From Loktanella salsilacus (lineage in GTDB: Bacteria; Pseudomonadota; Alphaproteobacteria; Rhodobacterales; Rhodobacteraceae): a stretch of 41,854 nt of DNA. Positions 9,051-19,000 of this stretch are shown in pieces. Position 1 is the stretch's first letter; each line of letters starts with the position of its first letter. The notes under the pieces are model-generated. The model did no database searches. It saw only the letters and a list, made by a program, of their open reading frames with translations, and had not been told where the DNA came from. Position numbers and translations under genes: made by a program. The stretch spans positions 1 through 41,854 of the forward strand of contig NZ_FOTF01000025.1 in assembly GCF_900114485.1 (NCBI RefSeq), written 5' to 3'.

Positions 9051-9812
9051 ATGGAACACATCGGCAAGCACGCCCTCGTCACCGGCGGCGGCAGCGGGAT
9101 TGGCCGCGCGATCGCATTGGCGCTCGCAGAGGCCGGCGCAGAGGTCACGATCACAGGTCGCAGGGCCGAGCCGCTGCAGGCGCTTGCGGCTGAAAATCCC
9201 CGTATCCACCCCTGCGTGATGGATGTGTCGGACGAATCCGCCGTGCGCAGCGGGATCGCAGAGGTTGCCGCCGCGCGCGGTCCCATCACGATCTGCATCG
9301 CGAATGCGGGAATCGCCGAAGGCGGCCCTTTTATGAAAACCAGCCTCGCCGACTGGCGCCGCACCATGACGACGAACCTTGACGGTGTGTTCCTGACCTT
9401 TCAGGCCGCGCTGGAAACCCTGCCCGCCGATCTGCCGGGGCGTTATATCGTCGTCAGCTCTATCGCCGGTGTGCGCGGGTTGAAAAATGCGATTCCCTAT
9501 TCCGCATCCAAACACGGCGTCATCGGTCTGGTGCGGGGCCTCAGCGAAGAATTCATGCAAAAGCGTCCCGTGACCTTTAACGCGCTTTGCCCGGGCTATG
9601 TCGACACCGACATCGTGCAGAACCAACTGCCGGGCCTGATGCGCCGCTTTGACGTTGACCGCGCCGGGGCCGAAGGCATCGTCGCTAGCGGCAATCGGCA
9701 CAAGCGTCTGCTGCAAGTGGACGAGACGACCGCCGCAGCGATCTGGCTATGCTCTGACGCCGCCCGCAGCGTAAATGGCCAGACGATCGAAATCGCTGGC
9801 GGACAAGTTTAG
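9051..9812 (+). CDS. Short-chain dehydrogenase/reductase (SDR)
   Basis: A 253-residue classical SDR, an NAD(P)H-dependent oxidoreductase. Visible motifs are the cofactor loop TGGGSGIGRAIALALAEAG (residues about 13-31), NAG at ANAGIAEGG, the catalytic serine in SSIAGVRG, and the YxxxK pair in YSASKHG, with PGYVDTDIV after it. The residue after the second strand, GRRAEPL, suggests an Arg-rich pocket consistent with NADPH, but this is weak evidence. The ATG at 9051 is preferred over 9039 because GGAGG lies 5 bases upstream. Kynureninase follows after 36 bases, so the two are probably one transcript; the substrate is unknown. Confidence 0.88.
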   Translation: MEHIGKHALVTGGGSGIGRAIALALAEAGAEVTITGRRAEPLQALAAENPRIHPCVMDVSDESAVRSGIAEVAAARGPITICIANAGIAEGGPFMKTSLADWRRTMTTNLDGVFLTFQAALETLPADLPGRYIVVSSIAGVRGLKNAIPYSASKHGVIGLVRGLSEEFMQKRPVTFNALCPGYVDTDIVQNQLPGLMRRFDVDRAGAEGIVASGNRHKRLLQVDETTAAAIWLCSDAARSVNGQTIEIAGGQV

Positions 9813-9848
9813 ACCCGAAGACTTTTCGGCACCTCAAAAGGACAAAGC

Positions 9849-11036
9849 ATGCCATTTCAATCCCGCAAGGATCAATTTCACCTGCCGATCGGGATGATTT
9901 ACCTCGACGGTAACTCCCTTGGTCCCCTGCCCCGCGCAGCAGCGGACCGGGTGGGCCGGACCATGGTGGACGAATGGGGCGACATGCTGATCACCGGCTG
10001 GAACAAGGCTGGCTGGATGGCGCAGCCCATGGCGCTGGGGGACCGGATTGGGCGATTAATCGGGGCAGAAGCCGGGCATGTCACCCTTGGGGATACCTTG
10101 TCGATAAAGGTGTTTCAGGCGCTGTCCGCCGCACTCGCCATGACGGACCGCAAGGTGATCCTGTCGGACAGCGGCAACTTTCCATCGGACCTGTATATCG
10201 CCGAAGGGTTGATCCGCGCCTTTGACCGCGATCTGGAATTGCGCGTCGTCGCGCCAGAGGACGTGGCCGCACATATCACGGACGAGGTCGCCGTTCTGAT
10301 GCTGACACAGGTCGATTACCGCACAGGCCGGCTGCATGACATGGCAGCGCTGACGGCGCAGGCACAGGCCGCTGGGATCGTCACCGTTTGGGATCTGGCC
10401 CATTCGGCGGGGGCTTTGGCGGTCGACGTGGCAGGGTGCAACGCGGATTTCGCGGTAGGTTGCACCTATAAATACCTCAACGGTGGCCCCGGCGCGCCGG
10501 CCTTCATCTATGTCGCGCCGCGCCATGCGCAGACCGCCGCCCCCGTGCTGGCGGGTTGGCTGGGGCATGATGCGCCCTTTGCGTTTGAACCAACCTATCG
10601 CCCCGGCGAAGGCGTCGCCCGCATGCGCGTCGGCACCCCCCCCGTGATCCAGATGGCCGCGCTAGAGGCGGCGATGGATGTCTGGGACGGCGTCGACATG
10701 ACTGACATTCGCGACGCCAGCATCACCCTGACCCAGCGCTTTATCGCAGGGGTCGAGGCAGCTTGTCCCCAGCTAGAGCTGGCAAGCCCCCGCGATCCCC
10801 AGACGCGCGGCTCTCAGGTGTCGTTCCGGCACGCCGAAGGCTATGCCGCGATGCAGGCCTGCATTGCGCATGGCGTCGTCGGCGATTTCCGCGCGCCGGA
10901 TATCATGCGCTTTGGCTTTACGCCGCTGTTCATCGACGAAGGCGATGTTGATGCGGCGGTAGCAGTGATTGCGCGCGTGATGAACGAAAAGCTGTGGGAT
11001 GATCCGCAGTTTCAGGCGCGATCTGCCGTGACATAA
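9849..11036 (+). CDS. kynU: Kynureninase (PLP-dependent hydrolase)
   Basis: A 395-residue fold-type I PLP enzyme. Kynureninase cleaves L-kynurenine to anthranilate and alanine in tryptophan breakdown. Family landmarks are the N-terminal IYLDGNSLGPLP, GDTLSIKVFQALS for phosphate binding, the PLP-aspartate and histidine in WDLAHSAGALAVDV, and the Schiff-base lysine in CTYKYLNGGPGAPAF. The length matches the family. The AAAGGA site ahead of 9849 is reasonable. No tryptophan dioxygenase or formamidase is in the window, so the rest of the pathway must lie elsewhere. The SDR directly upstream is likely co-expressed. Confidence 0.93.
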   Translation: MPFQSRKDQFHLPIGMIYLDGNSLGPLPRAAADRVGRTMVDEWGDMLITGWNKAGWMAQPMALGDRIGRLIGAEAGHVTLGDTLSIKVFQALSAALAMTDRKVILSDSGNFPSDLYIAEGLIRAFDRDLELRVVAPEDVAAHITDEVAVLMLTQVDYRTGRLHDMAALTAQAQAAGIVTVWDLAHSAGALAVDVAGCNADFAVGCTYKYLNGGPGAPAFIYVAPRHAQTAAPVLAGWLGHDAPFAFEPTYRPGEGVARMRVGTPPVIQMAALEAAMDVWDGVDMTDIRDASITLTQRFIAGVEAACPQLELASPRDPQTRGSQVSFRHAEGYAAMQACIAHGVVGDFRAPDIMRFGFTPLFIDEGDVDAAVAVIARVMNEKLWDDPQFQARSAVT

Positions 11037-11147
11037 CAAAACGCAAATGTTTCGCATGCGATACATCTGATGTAAAATGCACCTTCTTCGTTAACCGCCG
11101 TGAACCACAGGTGAATATCCCTACCGCGGCCCCGCCCGAAAGATAGC

Positions 11148-11183
11148 AAAAGACCCGCCGGACGGCCGTCCGGCGGGTCTTTT
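11148..11183. terminator. perfect 36-bp palindromic terminator between kynU and the hlyD gene
   Basis: AAAAGACCCGCCGGAC (11148-11163) and its exact complement (11168-11183) flank GGCC, which is itself self-complementary. The A-run and T-run on either side make it a bidirectional intrinsic terminator for the convergent kynU (+) and hlyD-type (-) genes. Confidence 0.9.
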
Positions 11184-11205
11184 GGTCATAAAGGTAAATA
11201 CGCGC

Positions 11206-12375
11206 TTACTTCTCGTGTAGCGCTTCTTGGCTGCGATACAGCGGCTTGGTCAGGTAGTGCAGGATGGTCTTTTCACCGGTGTGAAGTTCGACATTGGCCT
11301 GCAGGCCGGGGCGCATTTCGATCTTTTGCTGACGCACACCAAGGTCTTCCATATCGACGCGCACGCTGACGCGGTAATAGGGGTCGGCGTCGGCGCGGCG
11401 TTCGTCCTTGAAGGTATCGGCAGAGATGTTCTGCACCACGCCCGACAGGCTGCCGTAGATCGTGTAATCATAGGCGGACAGCTTGACCGTCGCGGTCTGG
11501 CCGGTGGTCACATTGGCGATGTCCTGCGGCTTCACGTGGGCTTCAACGAACAAAGCGTCATCCAGCGGAATGATCTGGAAAATCTCTTCGCCAGCGCGGA
11601 TCGTACCACCGATGGTGGTGACGCCAAGGTTGTTGACCACGCCGCGCATAGGCGCGCGGATGATCGTGCGGTCCAGCTGGTCAGTGGCATAGGCCAGTTG
11701 CTGGCGCAGTTGCGACAGACCGGCAAGCACTTCTGAGTTTTCGTTCGCGCGGGCCAGTTCCGCGCCGGTGACGATCTCGTTGTATTTGATTTCGGCGTCG
11801 GCATAGGCTTTGCGCGCGCGGGTGGTTTCGGACAGCGACACGATTTCACGGGCCAGCATGTCCTCCATCTGGTCCAGCTCGCGCTTGGATTCGGACATGA
11901 TGCGCTGCGCGCCGTCCACCTTGGACGCATAGTCAGCCTGACGCGCGGCCAGCAGCTGCTTTTCCGACGCAACCATCGCGGGGCTGGCGGCGGCGATCTC
12001 GTCCGGGATATCGAAATCGAACAGGCCTGCCATTTCAGCCTCTAGCCGCAGACGGCGGATGTTGGCGGCGTTGATCTGCTCTTGCAGGTCGTTCACTTGG
12101 GCGACGTATTGGGTGCCTTGCAGGCGAGCAAGGATCTGGCCGTCATCGACGGTATCGCCTTCGCTGACCAGCAATTCGCCCAAAATACCGCCTTCGAAGT
12201 TCTGGATGATCTGGGGACGGGACGCGCTGACGACTTCGCCAGAAGAGCGGACGATTTCGTCAACCCAAGCGAATTTGGCCCAGATGATGAACAGCAGCAC
12301 CGTCGCGCCGACCAGCCAGATGACCATCGAGGGGCGGCGCATTTGGCCTTCGAATTCGTGATCAGCAAGGGCCAT
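11206..12375 (-). CDS. Type I secretion membrane-fusion protein, HlyD family
   Basis: A 389-residue periplasmic adaptor that links the inner-membrane ABC exporter to the outer-membrane TolC channel. One membrane anchor lies at about residues 17-36 (IWLVGATVLLFIIWAKF). A lipoyl-like half follows (VRSSGEVVSAS, then GGILGELLVSEGDTVDDGQILARL), then a long coiled-coil hairpin over about residues 90-240, then the second lipoyl half (RAPMRGVVNNLGVTTIGG) and a beta-barrel region. The start at 12375 overlaps the ABC gene stop by one base (TAATG). It is the last gene of the tolC-ABC-hlyD operon next to the adhesin gene, so the adhesin is its probable cargo. Confidence 0.92.
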   Translation of the reverse strand: MALADHEFEGQMRRPSMVIWLVGATVLLFIIWAKFAWVDEIVRSSGEVVSASRPQIIQNFEGGILGELLVSEGDTVDDGQILARLQGTQYVAQVNDLQEQINAANIRRLRLEAEMAGLFDFDIPDEIAAASPAMVASEKQLLAARQADYASKVDGAQRIMSESKRELDQMEDMLAREIVSLSETTRARKAYADAEIKYNEIVTGAELARANENSEVLAGLSQLRQQLAYATDQLDRTIIRAPMRGVVNNLGVTTIGGTIRAGEEIFQIIPLDDALFVEAHVKPQDIANVTTGQTATVKLSAYDYTIYGSLSGVVQNISADTFKDERRADADPYYRVSVRVDMEDLGVRQQKIEMRPGLQANVELHTGEKTILHYLTKPLYRSQEALHEK

Positions 12376-14648
12376 TACGACGCCTCCTTGTTCATATGGG
12401 CGATGACGTCGTCGCGGGGGCCGTCGATGGCCATGCGGCCATTGTGCAGCACGATGGTGCGGTCGGTCAGTTGCAGCAGCGCCATGCGGTGCGTCGCGAT
12501 CACAGCGGTGCGCCCTTCTAGCCAAGTGGTCAGGCGGGACACGAGAGCTTTTTCAAGGGTCTGGTCCAGCGCCGACGTCGGCTCGTCCAGCAGGCAGACG
12601 CTGGGGTCTTGCAGCCACAGACGCGCCCAGCCGATGGACTGGCGTTGGCCGACGGATAGGCCAGCGCCGCCGTCGCGGATCGTCAGGTCCAACCCCTTGG
12701 GGTGGTTACGGACGAACTGGCCCAAACCGCCGAAATCAAGGGCTGCCAGCATGCGGTCGTCGTCGCGTTCCAGCTGGGTCAGGTTCATGTTGTCGCGCAG
12801 GGTACCGGCGAAAAGCTTTACCTCTTGCCCCAGATAACCCACGCCGCGGCGCAGGTCGCGGGCCAGCACTTGGCCCATGTCCACGCCGTCGATCAACACG
12901 CGGCCCGTGGTGGGCTGGTTCAGACCCGACAGGATTTTCAGCAGCGTCGATTTGCCAGAGCCGTTGGCCCCAAGGACGGCAACGCGCTGGCCTGCTTTGA
13001 TGGTCAGGTTCGGTACGTCGAGGGCGCGCGCGCCTTCTTCGTCATAGGTGTAGGACATTTCGCGCAGGTCATACTGGCCGTTGATCTTTTCGCGGCGCAG
13101 GTAGGTCCGATCCTGATCGTGGTCCTGCGGGGCCTGGACAATTTTGTCGAGCGCATCGAGCGCGGCGCGGGTGTTCGACCAACGGGCGATCAGACCGGAC
13201 AACCCGTTCAGCGGCCCAAGGGTGCGGGACGTCAGGATGCCGACGGCGATGATCGTGCCGACAGTGAATTCGCCTTTGAACACAAGGAAGGTACCCATGA
13301 CGACGGCGGCGACATAAGTCGCCTGCTGCACGCCCTGCGCCCAATAGGTCAGTGTTGTGGACAGGCGGCGCTGTTCAGAGGTCGAGATGGCAGAGAGGCC
13401 CGTCAACTCGGCCCAGAGGCGGGAAAAGCGATCCTCGGCGCGTTGGGATTTGATGGTGTCAGCTTCGAACACTGCTTCTTGCAGCAGGCGGGACGAACGG
13501 GTCGATGCACCTTGGGTCGCCAGCGTCAGCTTCATCATCTTTTTCTGTGCCAGCAGCGATGGCAGCACCATCAGGATGCCGCCTGCGACCAGCACCCAGA
13601 CGACGGGGCCGCCGATGGACCAGACAAGGGCAAGGAACAGAAAGATGAAAGGGATGTCGGTGAGAGAGCCGATGGTGGAGGCGGTAAAGAATTCACGCAC
13701 AGCGGAAAATTCGCGGAACGCCGAGAATGTGGTGGAGGGCGTCTGCCCCGGCAGGCCGGACTGCATACCCAGCAGCTTTTTCATCAGCATGTCTTGCAGG
13801 CGCAGTTCGATCCGGCGCCCTGCCCCGTCCATCAGACGGGCGCGGGCGATGCGCAGGCAGGCTTCGAGCAGCATGGCGATACCAGCGCCGATGGTCAGCA
13901 CCCACAGGGTCGCGACGGACTGGTGCGGGATGACGCGGTCATAGACCTGCAACGAAAACAGCGCGACGGCCACGGCCAGCAGGTTGGCGACAAGAGAACC
14001 GAGGGCGACTTCACCGATCACGCGGCGGAAACTGCCGAATTCGGACCAGAACCAGTGACCCGGCTTGGCTTGGATCGCGTGGCGGCGGTTCAGCTCGGCG
14101 GCGGGCACGACGGCGTGAATGATGCGGCCGGTGAAATGTTCGACGAACTCGGCCAGCGGGACCTCTTGCCGGTGATCGGCGGCGGCGGGGTCGTGCAGGA
14201 TGATGGTGTCGCGGGTCTGTTCCAGCACAAGGACCAGCGTGTCATTGGTCAGGCGGGCGACGGCGGGCCAGTCGGCGATTTGCGGCGGCAGCGCGGTGCG
14301 CGCGCTGGCACGCAGGCCCGCGTCATTCAGCGCGGCGATCAGCGTATCCACGGGCAGGCCCGCGCTGGCATCGTCAATCTGGCGGTCCAGAATATCGGTG
14401 GCTTTCAGATCGACACCCAGCAGTCCGGCGTAGGTCGCCACAACGGCGGCGCACAGCTTTGCTGTGCCGTTATCGCGGCGCGATGCGGCGACAACCGGCG
14501 CTGCGGGCGGGGTTAGATCGACAGGCTCTGCCGCCACGGGCGCGGCGGCCAGATCGGGGGCGGTGTCGGTTGCAGTTTGACCGCCGTGGCGGGTCAACTT
14601 GCCCCCCCGGATTCCGGTCACGTCAAACGCCAGCACGGGTCCGGTCAT
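12375..14648 (-). CDS. Type I secretion ABC transporter, LapB-type permease/ATPase
   Basis: A 757-residue fused permease and ATPase. A disordered Ala/Pro-rich leader (residues 1-55) precedes a C39-like domain of about residues 60-185; it lies at the position of a peptidase but I see no catalytic Cys-His arrangement, as is usual for exporters of large adhesins. Six membrane helices span about residues 200-480. The ATPase has Walker A GANGSGKST, signature LSVGQRQ, Walker B VCLLDEPTSALD and switch His in ATHRMA. Its start overlaps the TolC stop by ATGA, so translation is coupled. Confidence 0.93.
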   Translation of the reverse strand: MTGPVLAFDVTGIRGGKLTRHGGQTATDTAPDLAAAPVAAEPVDLTPPAAPVVAASRRDNGTAKLCAAVVATYAGLLGVDLKATDILDRQIDDASAGLPVDTLIAALNDAGLRASARTALPPQIADWPAVARLTNDTLVLVLEQTRDTIILHDPAAADHRQEVPLAEFVEHFTGRIIHAVVPAAELNRRHAIQAKPGHWFWSEFGSFRRVIGEVALGSLVANLLAVAVALFSLQVYDRVIPHQSVATLWVLTIGAGIAMLLEACLRIARARLMDGAGRRIELRLQDMLMKKLLGMQSGLPGQTPSTTFSAFREFSAVREFFTASTIGSLTDIPFIFLFLALVWSIGGPVVWVLVAGGILMVLPSLLAQKKMMKLTLATQGASTRSSRLLQEAVFEADTIKSQRAEDRFSRLWAELTGLSAISTSEQRRLSTTLTYWAQGVQQATYVAAVVMGTFLVFKGEFTVGTIIAVGILTSRTLGPLNGLSGLIARWSNTRAALDALDKIVQAPQDHDQDRTYLRREKINGQYDLREMSYTYDEEGARALDVPNLTIKAGQRVAVLGANGSGKSTLLKILSGLNQPTTGRVLIDGVDMGQVLARDLRRGVGYLGQEVKLFAGTLRDNMNLTQLERDDDRMLAALDFGGLGQFVRNHPKGLDLTIRDGGAGLSVGQRQSIGWARLWLQDPSVCLLDEPTSALDQTLEKALVSRLTTWLEGRTAVIATHRMALLQLTDRTIVLHNGRMAIDGPRDDVIAHMNKEAS

Positions 14649-15976
14649 ATCTTGTCTCCATCCACCAGCACACCTTTGAGGGCGGCTATTTTGAGTTCGA
14701 CGCGGGCCACTTCAAAGGGCAAGGCGGCGGCTTCGCGGCGCAAGCGCACCGCGCTTTCAAACACGCTGACGACGTCGTTGACGTCGCGCTGTCCAGCGCG
14801 TTGCTGTTCGGCAAAGCTGCGATAGTTCGCCTCTGCGCCTTCCGCCAAGGTGGCGGTCTGTTCTTGCTGGCGCTGTAGCGACGACAATTCGCCTTCCAAA
14901 GCGCGCAAGGACCGTTCCACATCTTCGCGGACTTGGGAAATTCGGGCGTTTGCGCCTTCGGCCTGCTGATCGACGGCCGCCAGCGATGCGCCAAGGCCAA
15001 AACCGATGCCGTCTTCGGTTTCAATCGACAGACCGCCGCTGGATTTGCTGCCAGACACTGCGCCGACAGCTGACAGGCTGGGCAGGAAACCTGCGCGGGC
15101 GGCTTTGGCTTCGGCGACAGAACGGGTGGCCTCGGCCTCTGCCTTGACGACGGCCAAGGGGGTCGCAGCCAGCTCGACCGGTAGGGGCGATGTGCCTTTG
15201 ACGCCGTCAAGCGGCGCTGCGGACATGGCGGCCAGTTCGGCGCGGGCAGCGGCTGCGGCCTCTAGATCAGAGGACATGTCGGCCTGCATCTGATTCAGCT
15301 TTTGCTGCACGACCATGCGGTCAACAGAGTTCGACACGCCGCCTTTGACACGCTCGTCCATGATCCAAGCGAAGTGTTCCATATCGGCCATCGCAGCGGC
15401 GTTCACGGCGGCGCGGGCTTCGGCCTTTTGGGCGGACAGATAAAGGGTCAGCGCGTCTTGGACGCGGTTGTTGGTGTCTTGCGCCAGCGCGACGGCGGCG
15501 ACTTCGACATCGGCCTTAGCATAGGCGCGTTCGGCCTTTTTGCCGCCGTTGTCGAACAGCACCTGTTCCACGACCAGCGATGTGACGACCGCGCCAAGCG
15601 AGGTGAGCGACACAGAGGGGCCAAGGGTCGGCAGCCAGTTTTTCGATTGCGCCTCGGCGCGCAGGGTCGCGGCGCGCAAATCGGATTCAGCAACACGAGA
15701 GTTCGCGGCCAGAACGGCGCTGGACACTTGGGAATATGGGCCTTGCGGCAGGATGGACCGGCGGGTCAGCAGACCAGCGATCACTTCGGATTGGGTGCCG
15801 TCGGGTGTTTCAGTGGCAAGCGCGGGTGCACTGGGGCTGTCCGCCACGGCAGGTTTGCCAAGGCCAATCGCCGAAAACGGACTGCGGGTTACGCTGTCTG
15901 CGCCGCCTGAACAGCCGCTGAGTGCCGCCATCGCGCAAAACGCAATGAGGGTCTTTTTATGTGTTGTCTTGCTCAC
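14645..15976 (-). CDS. TolC-family outer-membrane efflux lipoprotein
   Basis: A 443-residue outer-membrane channel subunit for type I secretion. The N-terminus has a lipoprotein signal (KKTLIAFCAMAALSGC) with the lipobox cysteine at residue 22. The rest is the duplicated TolC coiled-coil pattern: long Ala/Glu/Gln-rich helices such as AYAKADVEVAAVALAQDTNNR and the mirror segment near the C-terminus (NYRSFAEQQRAGQRDVNDVVSVFE). It is the first gene of the three-gene secretion operon and follows the adhesin gene after about 95 bases that contain a hairpin. Confidence 0.92.
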   Translation of the reverse strand: MSKTTHKKTLIAFCAMAALSGCSGGADSVTRSPFSAIGLGKPAVADSPSAPALATETPDGTQSEVIAGLLTRRSILPQGPYSQVSSAVLAANSRVAESDLRAATLRAEAQSKNWLPTLGPSVSLTSLGAVVTSLVVEQVLFDNGGKKAERAYAKADVEVAAVALAQDTNNRVQDALTLYLSAQKAEARAAVNAAAMADMEHFAWIMDERVKGGVSNSVDRMVVQQKLNQMQADMSSDLEAAAAARAELAAMSAAPLDGVKGTSPLPVELAATPLAVVKAEAEATRSVAEAKAARAGFLPSLSAVGAVSGSKSSGGLSIETEDGIGFGLGASLAAVDQQAEGANARISQVREDVERSLRALEGELSSLQRQQEQTATLAEGAEANYRSFAEQQRAGQRDVNDVVSVFESAVRLRREAAALPFEVARVELKIAALKGVLVDGDKI

Positions 15977-16031
15977 GTCTGCTCCGCCCCGGATTTTTAT
16001 TATGGTGGCATGCCCCCCGCCTAGTGGGGCA

Positions 16032-16059
16032 AAGGGGGCCGGTCGTTGCCGGCCCCCTT
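16032..16059 (-). terminator. hairpin after the adhesin gene, before tolC
   Basis: AAGGGGGCCGG (16032-16042) pairs perfectly with CCGGCCCCCTT (16049-16059) around TCGTTG, 12 bases past the adhesin stop on the minus strand. Only a short U-run follows, so it may act as an attenuator that keeps secretion genes below adhesin levels. Confidence 0.65.
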
Positions 16060-16071
16060 GGATCGTGACGT

Positions 16072-19000
16072 TTAGATAGTCGTCGAGAACTGGATGTCGT
16101 CGTCGATCTTAAGCACGGAGTCGCCGCCAACGCTGTAGACGTTGTAGGTTTCGCCGCCGATGACTTCGGTTCCAGTCATTGTCGCAGTGCCTTGGAAGGT
16201 GACAGCGTCGTCCAGCGCGCCATGCACGACCAGAACATTGTCGTTCGCGGACAGATCGTCGATGTTCGCCTTGGTCAGCGACAGGGTCGATTTATCTGCA
16301 AAGGTCAGGTCGATTGCGCCGACGTTAAAGCCGTCGATGCCTGTCGCCGTGACGTCCACAACGTTGGTCGAACGCTCGTCCAGCACCAGCAGGGTCGAGT
16401 TGGTGTTGCCGTGATCGTCGGTCGCGGTGACGATCAACTGCTTGCCGTCTACGACAGGGTTGTCGAAGCCGAACTCCAGCTCTCCGGTGCGGCCGTTCAG
16501 GTAACGGTCGCCGTTGTCAGCGATCAGCGTCGTGCCAGCGCTACCGCTGTTGTAAGAATGCACGGTGATGCTGTCGTCGGTGTTGTCGATGGCGATGTCG
16601 CGGACACCGTTATCGTACAGGCCGATGCCTTCCATCCCAGGCGCGTCCGGCACATCGGTGTCGACCACGAAGGTGTCGGTGATGCTGCGCACGTTGCCAG
16701 CCGCGTCGGTCGCGGTGATCGTGATAGCCGCGTCATAAGTGCCCTGCGGGATTTCAGCGCCCGTGTAGGTCACAGTCCAGGTGGTGCCGGTCACGGTGGC
16801 GGTGTGTGCCAGACCGTTGAAGTCAACAACCACAGAGGAGCCAGCTTCGACTTTGCCGGTCAACGTGATGCCGTCCGACGCCTCTGCCTTGTTCACAACG
16901 TCGTCGGTTTCGACCAGACCGGGGTGGGTCAGGTTGTTAACCCATGTGTCCAGCTTCACGGTGCCCGTGGTGGTCGCGGTGTTACCAGCGGTATCGGTCG
17001 CCTTAACGGTGACGGCGTAGTTGTTTTCCACATTGCCGATTGGCAGCTCGCCAACCGCATAGTTGGACGACCATGTGCCAGCGCTGGTTGCGGTGACAGT
17101 GTGGGTATAGCCGTTGAAGGTCACAACCACGGTAGAGCCTGCGTCGGCGGTGCCGTGCAGAACGATGCCGTCTTTACGCTCTTCGAAGTTCACGATGGCG
17201 TCGGGACCGTCAACGTCAGAGGTGTCGACTGTAACCGCGATTTCGGTGTCGACTTTGACTGTCGCAGACGTCGTTGCCGTGTTGCCAGCCGCATCAGATG
17301 CGACCGCCGTGACGGTTTCGACCTTGCCTTCGCTGCGCGAAATCTCGGTCTTGGAGTATGTCGTGGTCCACTGGCCCGCAGAGTTCGCGGTCACAGTGTG
17401 CGAGAAGCCCGCCATTGTGACGACAACCGTCGCGCCTGCTTCGGATGTGCCGTTGACGACCAGACCTGCGTCCCGCTCGACAGCGTTGACAGTGTTGTCG
17501 CCGCCGGCTGCGATTGGCGTGATCGTGACGCCGATTTCGGTGTCGATCTTAACCGTGGCAGCGGCCGAGGCCGTGTTGCCAGCCGCATCGGTTGCAACAG
17601 CCGTCACGTTTTCGACCTTGAATTCGCTGCGCGAAATCTCGGTTGAAGCGTAGGTCGTTGTCCACTGGCCCGATGCGTTCGCGGTCACGGTGTGCGCGTA
17701 GCCCGCCATGGTGACGACAACGGTTGCGCCAGCTTCGGCGGTGCCCGTGATGGTCAGACCTGCCGTGCGCTCGGCTGCGTTGACAGTGTTGTCGCCGCCA
17801 GCTGCGATCGGGGTGATGGTCACACCCGTGATCGTGTCGATTTCCAGCGTGTCGGTCACAGTGGCTGTGTTGCCGTGGTTATCGGTCGCGGTGACAGTGA
17901 TGTCGACGCTGGTGCCCAGATCGCCCGTTGGCAGCGTGCCAGCAGGAACGTTCAGGGTCCATGTCTCGCCTGTGACGACAGCGTTATAGCTGCTACCACC
18001 AAAGGTCACGGCAACAGTCGAGCCCGCCTGCGTGGTGCCCGTCAGCACAACGCCGTCGGATTCTTCGACGAAGTTCACGGTGCCATCGGTTTCAACCGTG
18101 TCAGCGCTGAAGGTGACTTCAGCCAGCGTGTCCACGTCCAGCGTGCCAGTGTGCGTGATCGTGCCGCCTTCGGTGGTGACAGTCGCGCTGACCGGCAGGT
18201 CGTATTCGCCAGAGGGCAGATCGGTCGCGGGGATCACGATTGTCCAGTCGCCGTTGCCGTCGACAGTCATGTCAACAACCACAGTGCCAACAGTGACCGT
18301 GCCGGATGCATTGGGTGTACCCGTACCGGTGATCGTAACGCCGTCCTGATAGTCAGCGTTGTTTACAACGTGATCCTGCGCGCGGGTGCCGCCGGTGATT
18401 TCAACGGCTGGCAGCTCGGGAGCTTCAACAGGGGTATCGCCCGGGTCGTGCGGTTCGATCGGATCAGGCGTATCGGTGGGGTCTGTGGGATCGGTAGGAT
18501 CTGTCGGGTCGGTAGGGTCCGTAGGATCGGTCGGGACAGTCGGATCCGTTGGATCGGTATCGCCGCCGTCGCCTTCGGTGCCGCCTTCACCACCATCGGG
18601 CTCGTCAGGCGTTTCGGTTGCGGTGCCACCGTCAGTCTCGACTGCAGTTTCGCCGTCACCGCCGCTATCACCGCCGCCGCCGACCAGAGCCAAACCGCCC
18701 AGCGCCGCTGCGCCTGCAGCGCCAAGGCCGCCCAAGCCGCTGATGCCGCCCAGCAAAGGCGCGGCCATCATGGTGGCCTGCGCGTCTTCGATGCCGTCTG
18801 CGGGCAGTGCTGCGATCTGCGTGAAATACAGCTCGTCATCGGGGGACCATTTGCCAAAGCTGTCGCTGTCGACATACTGGGCCAGCATCAGGTTGCCGTC
18901 GCCGGGCACCAGCTGAACTTCGGCCAACTGACCGCCAGAGGACAGGAACAACTGGTTCTGCGCCGCGCCGTTCGCGTCAAAGAACCCTTGAATGGTGATG

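Noticed and set aside
9815-9829. Copy of the IS-flanking hairpin after the SDR gene
   Set aside because: Only a 10-base resemblance (AGACTTTTCG) with a short 5-bp stem; likely chance.
12702-14516. Long open frame (604 codons) on the plus strand
   Set aside because: It lies wholly antisense to the ABC transporter gene, is rich in Gln, His, Arg and Gly as expected from the complement of GC-rich codons, and shows no motif.
14645-15976. TolC as the missing CusC partner
   Set aside because: It is translationally coupled to the type I secretion ABC gene and lies more than 10 kb from cusBA.
18472-18560. Possible CRISPR or satellite array
   Set aside because: The 9-bp units have no spacers and encode the Thr-Asp-Pro linker of the adhesin in frame.
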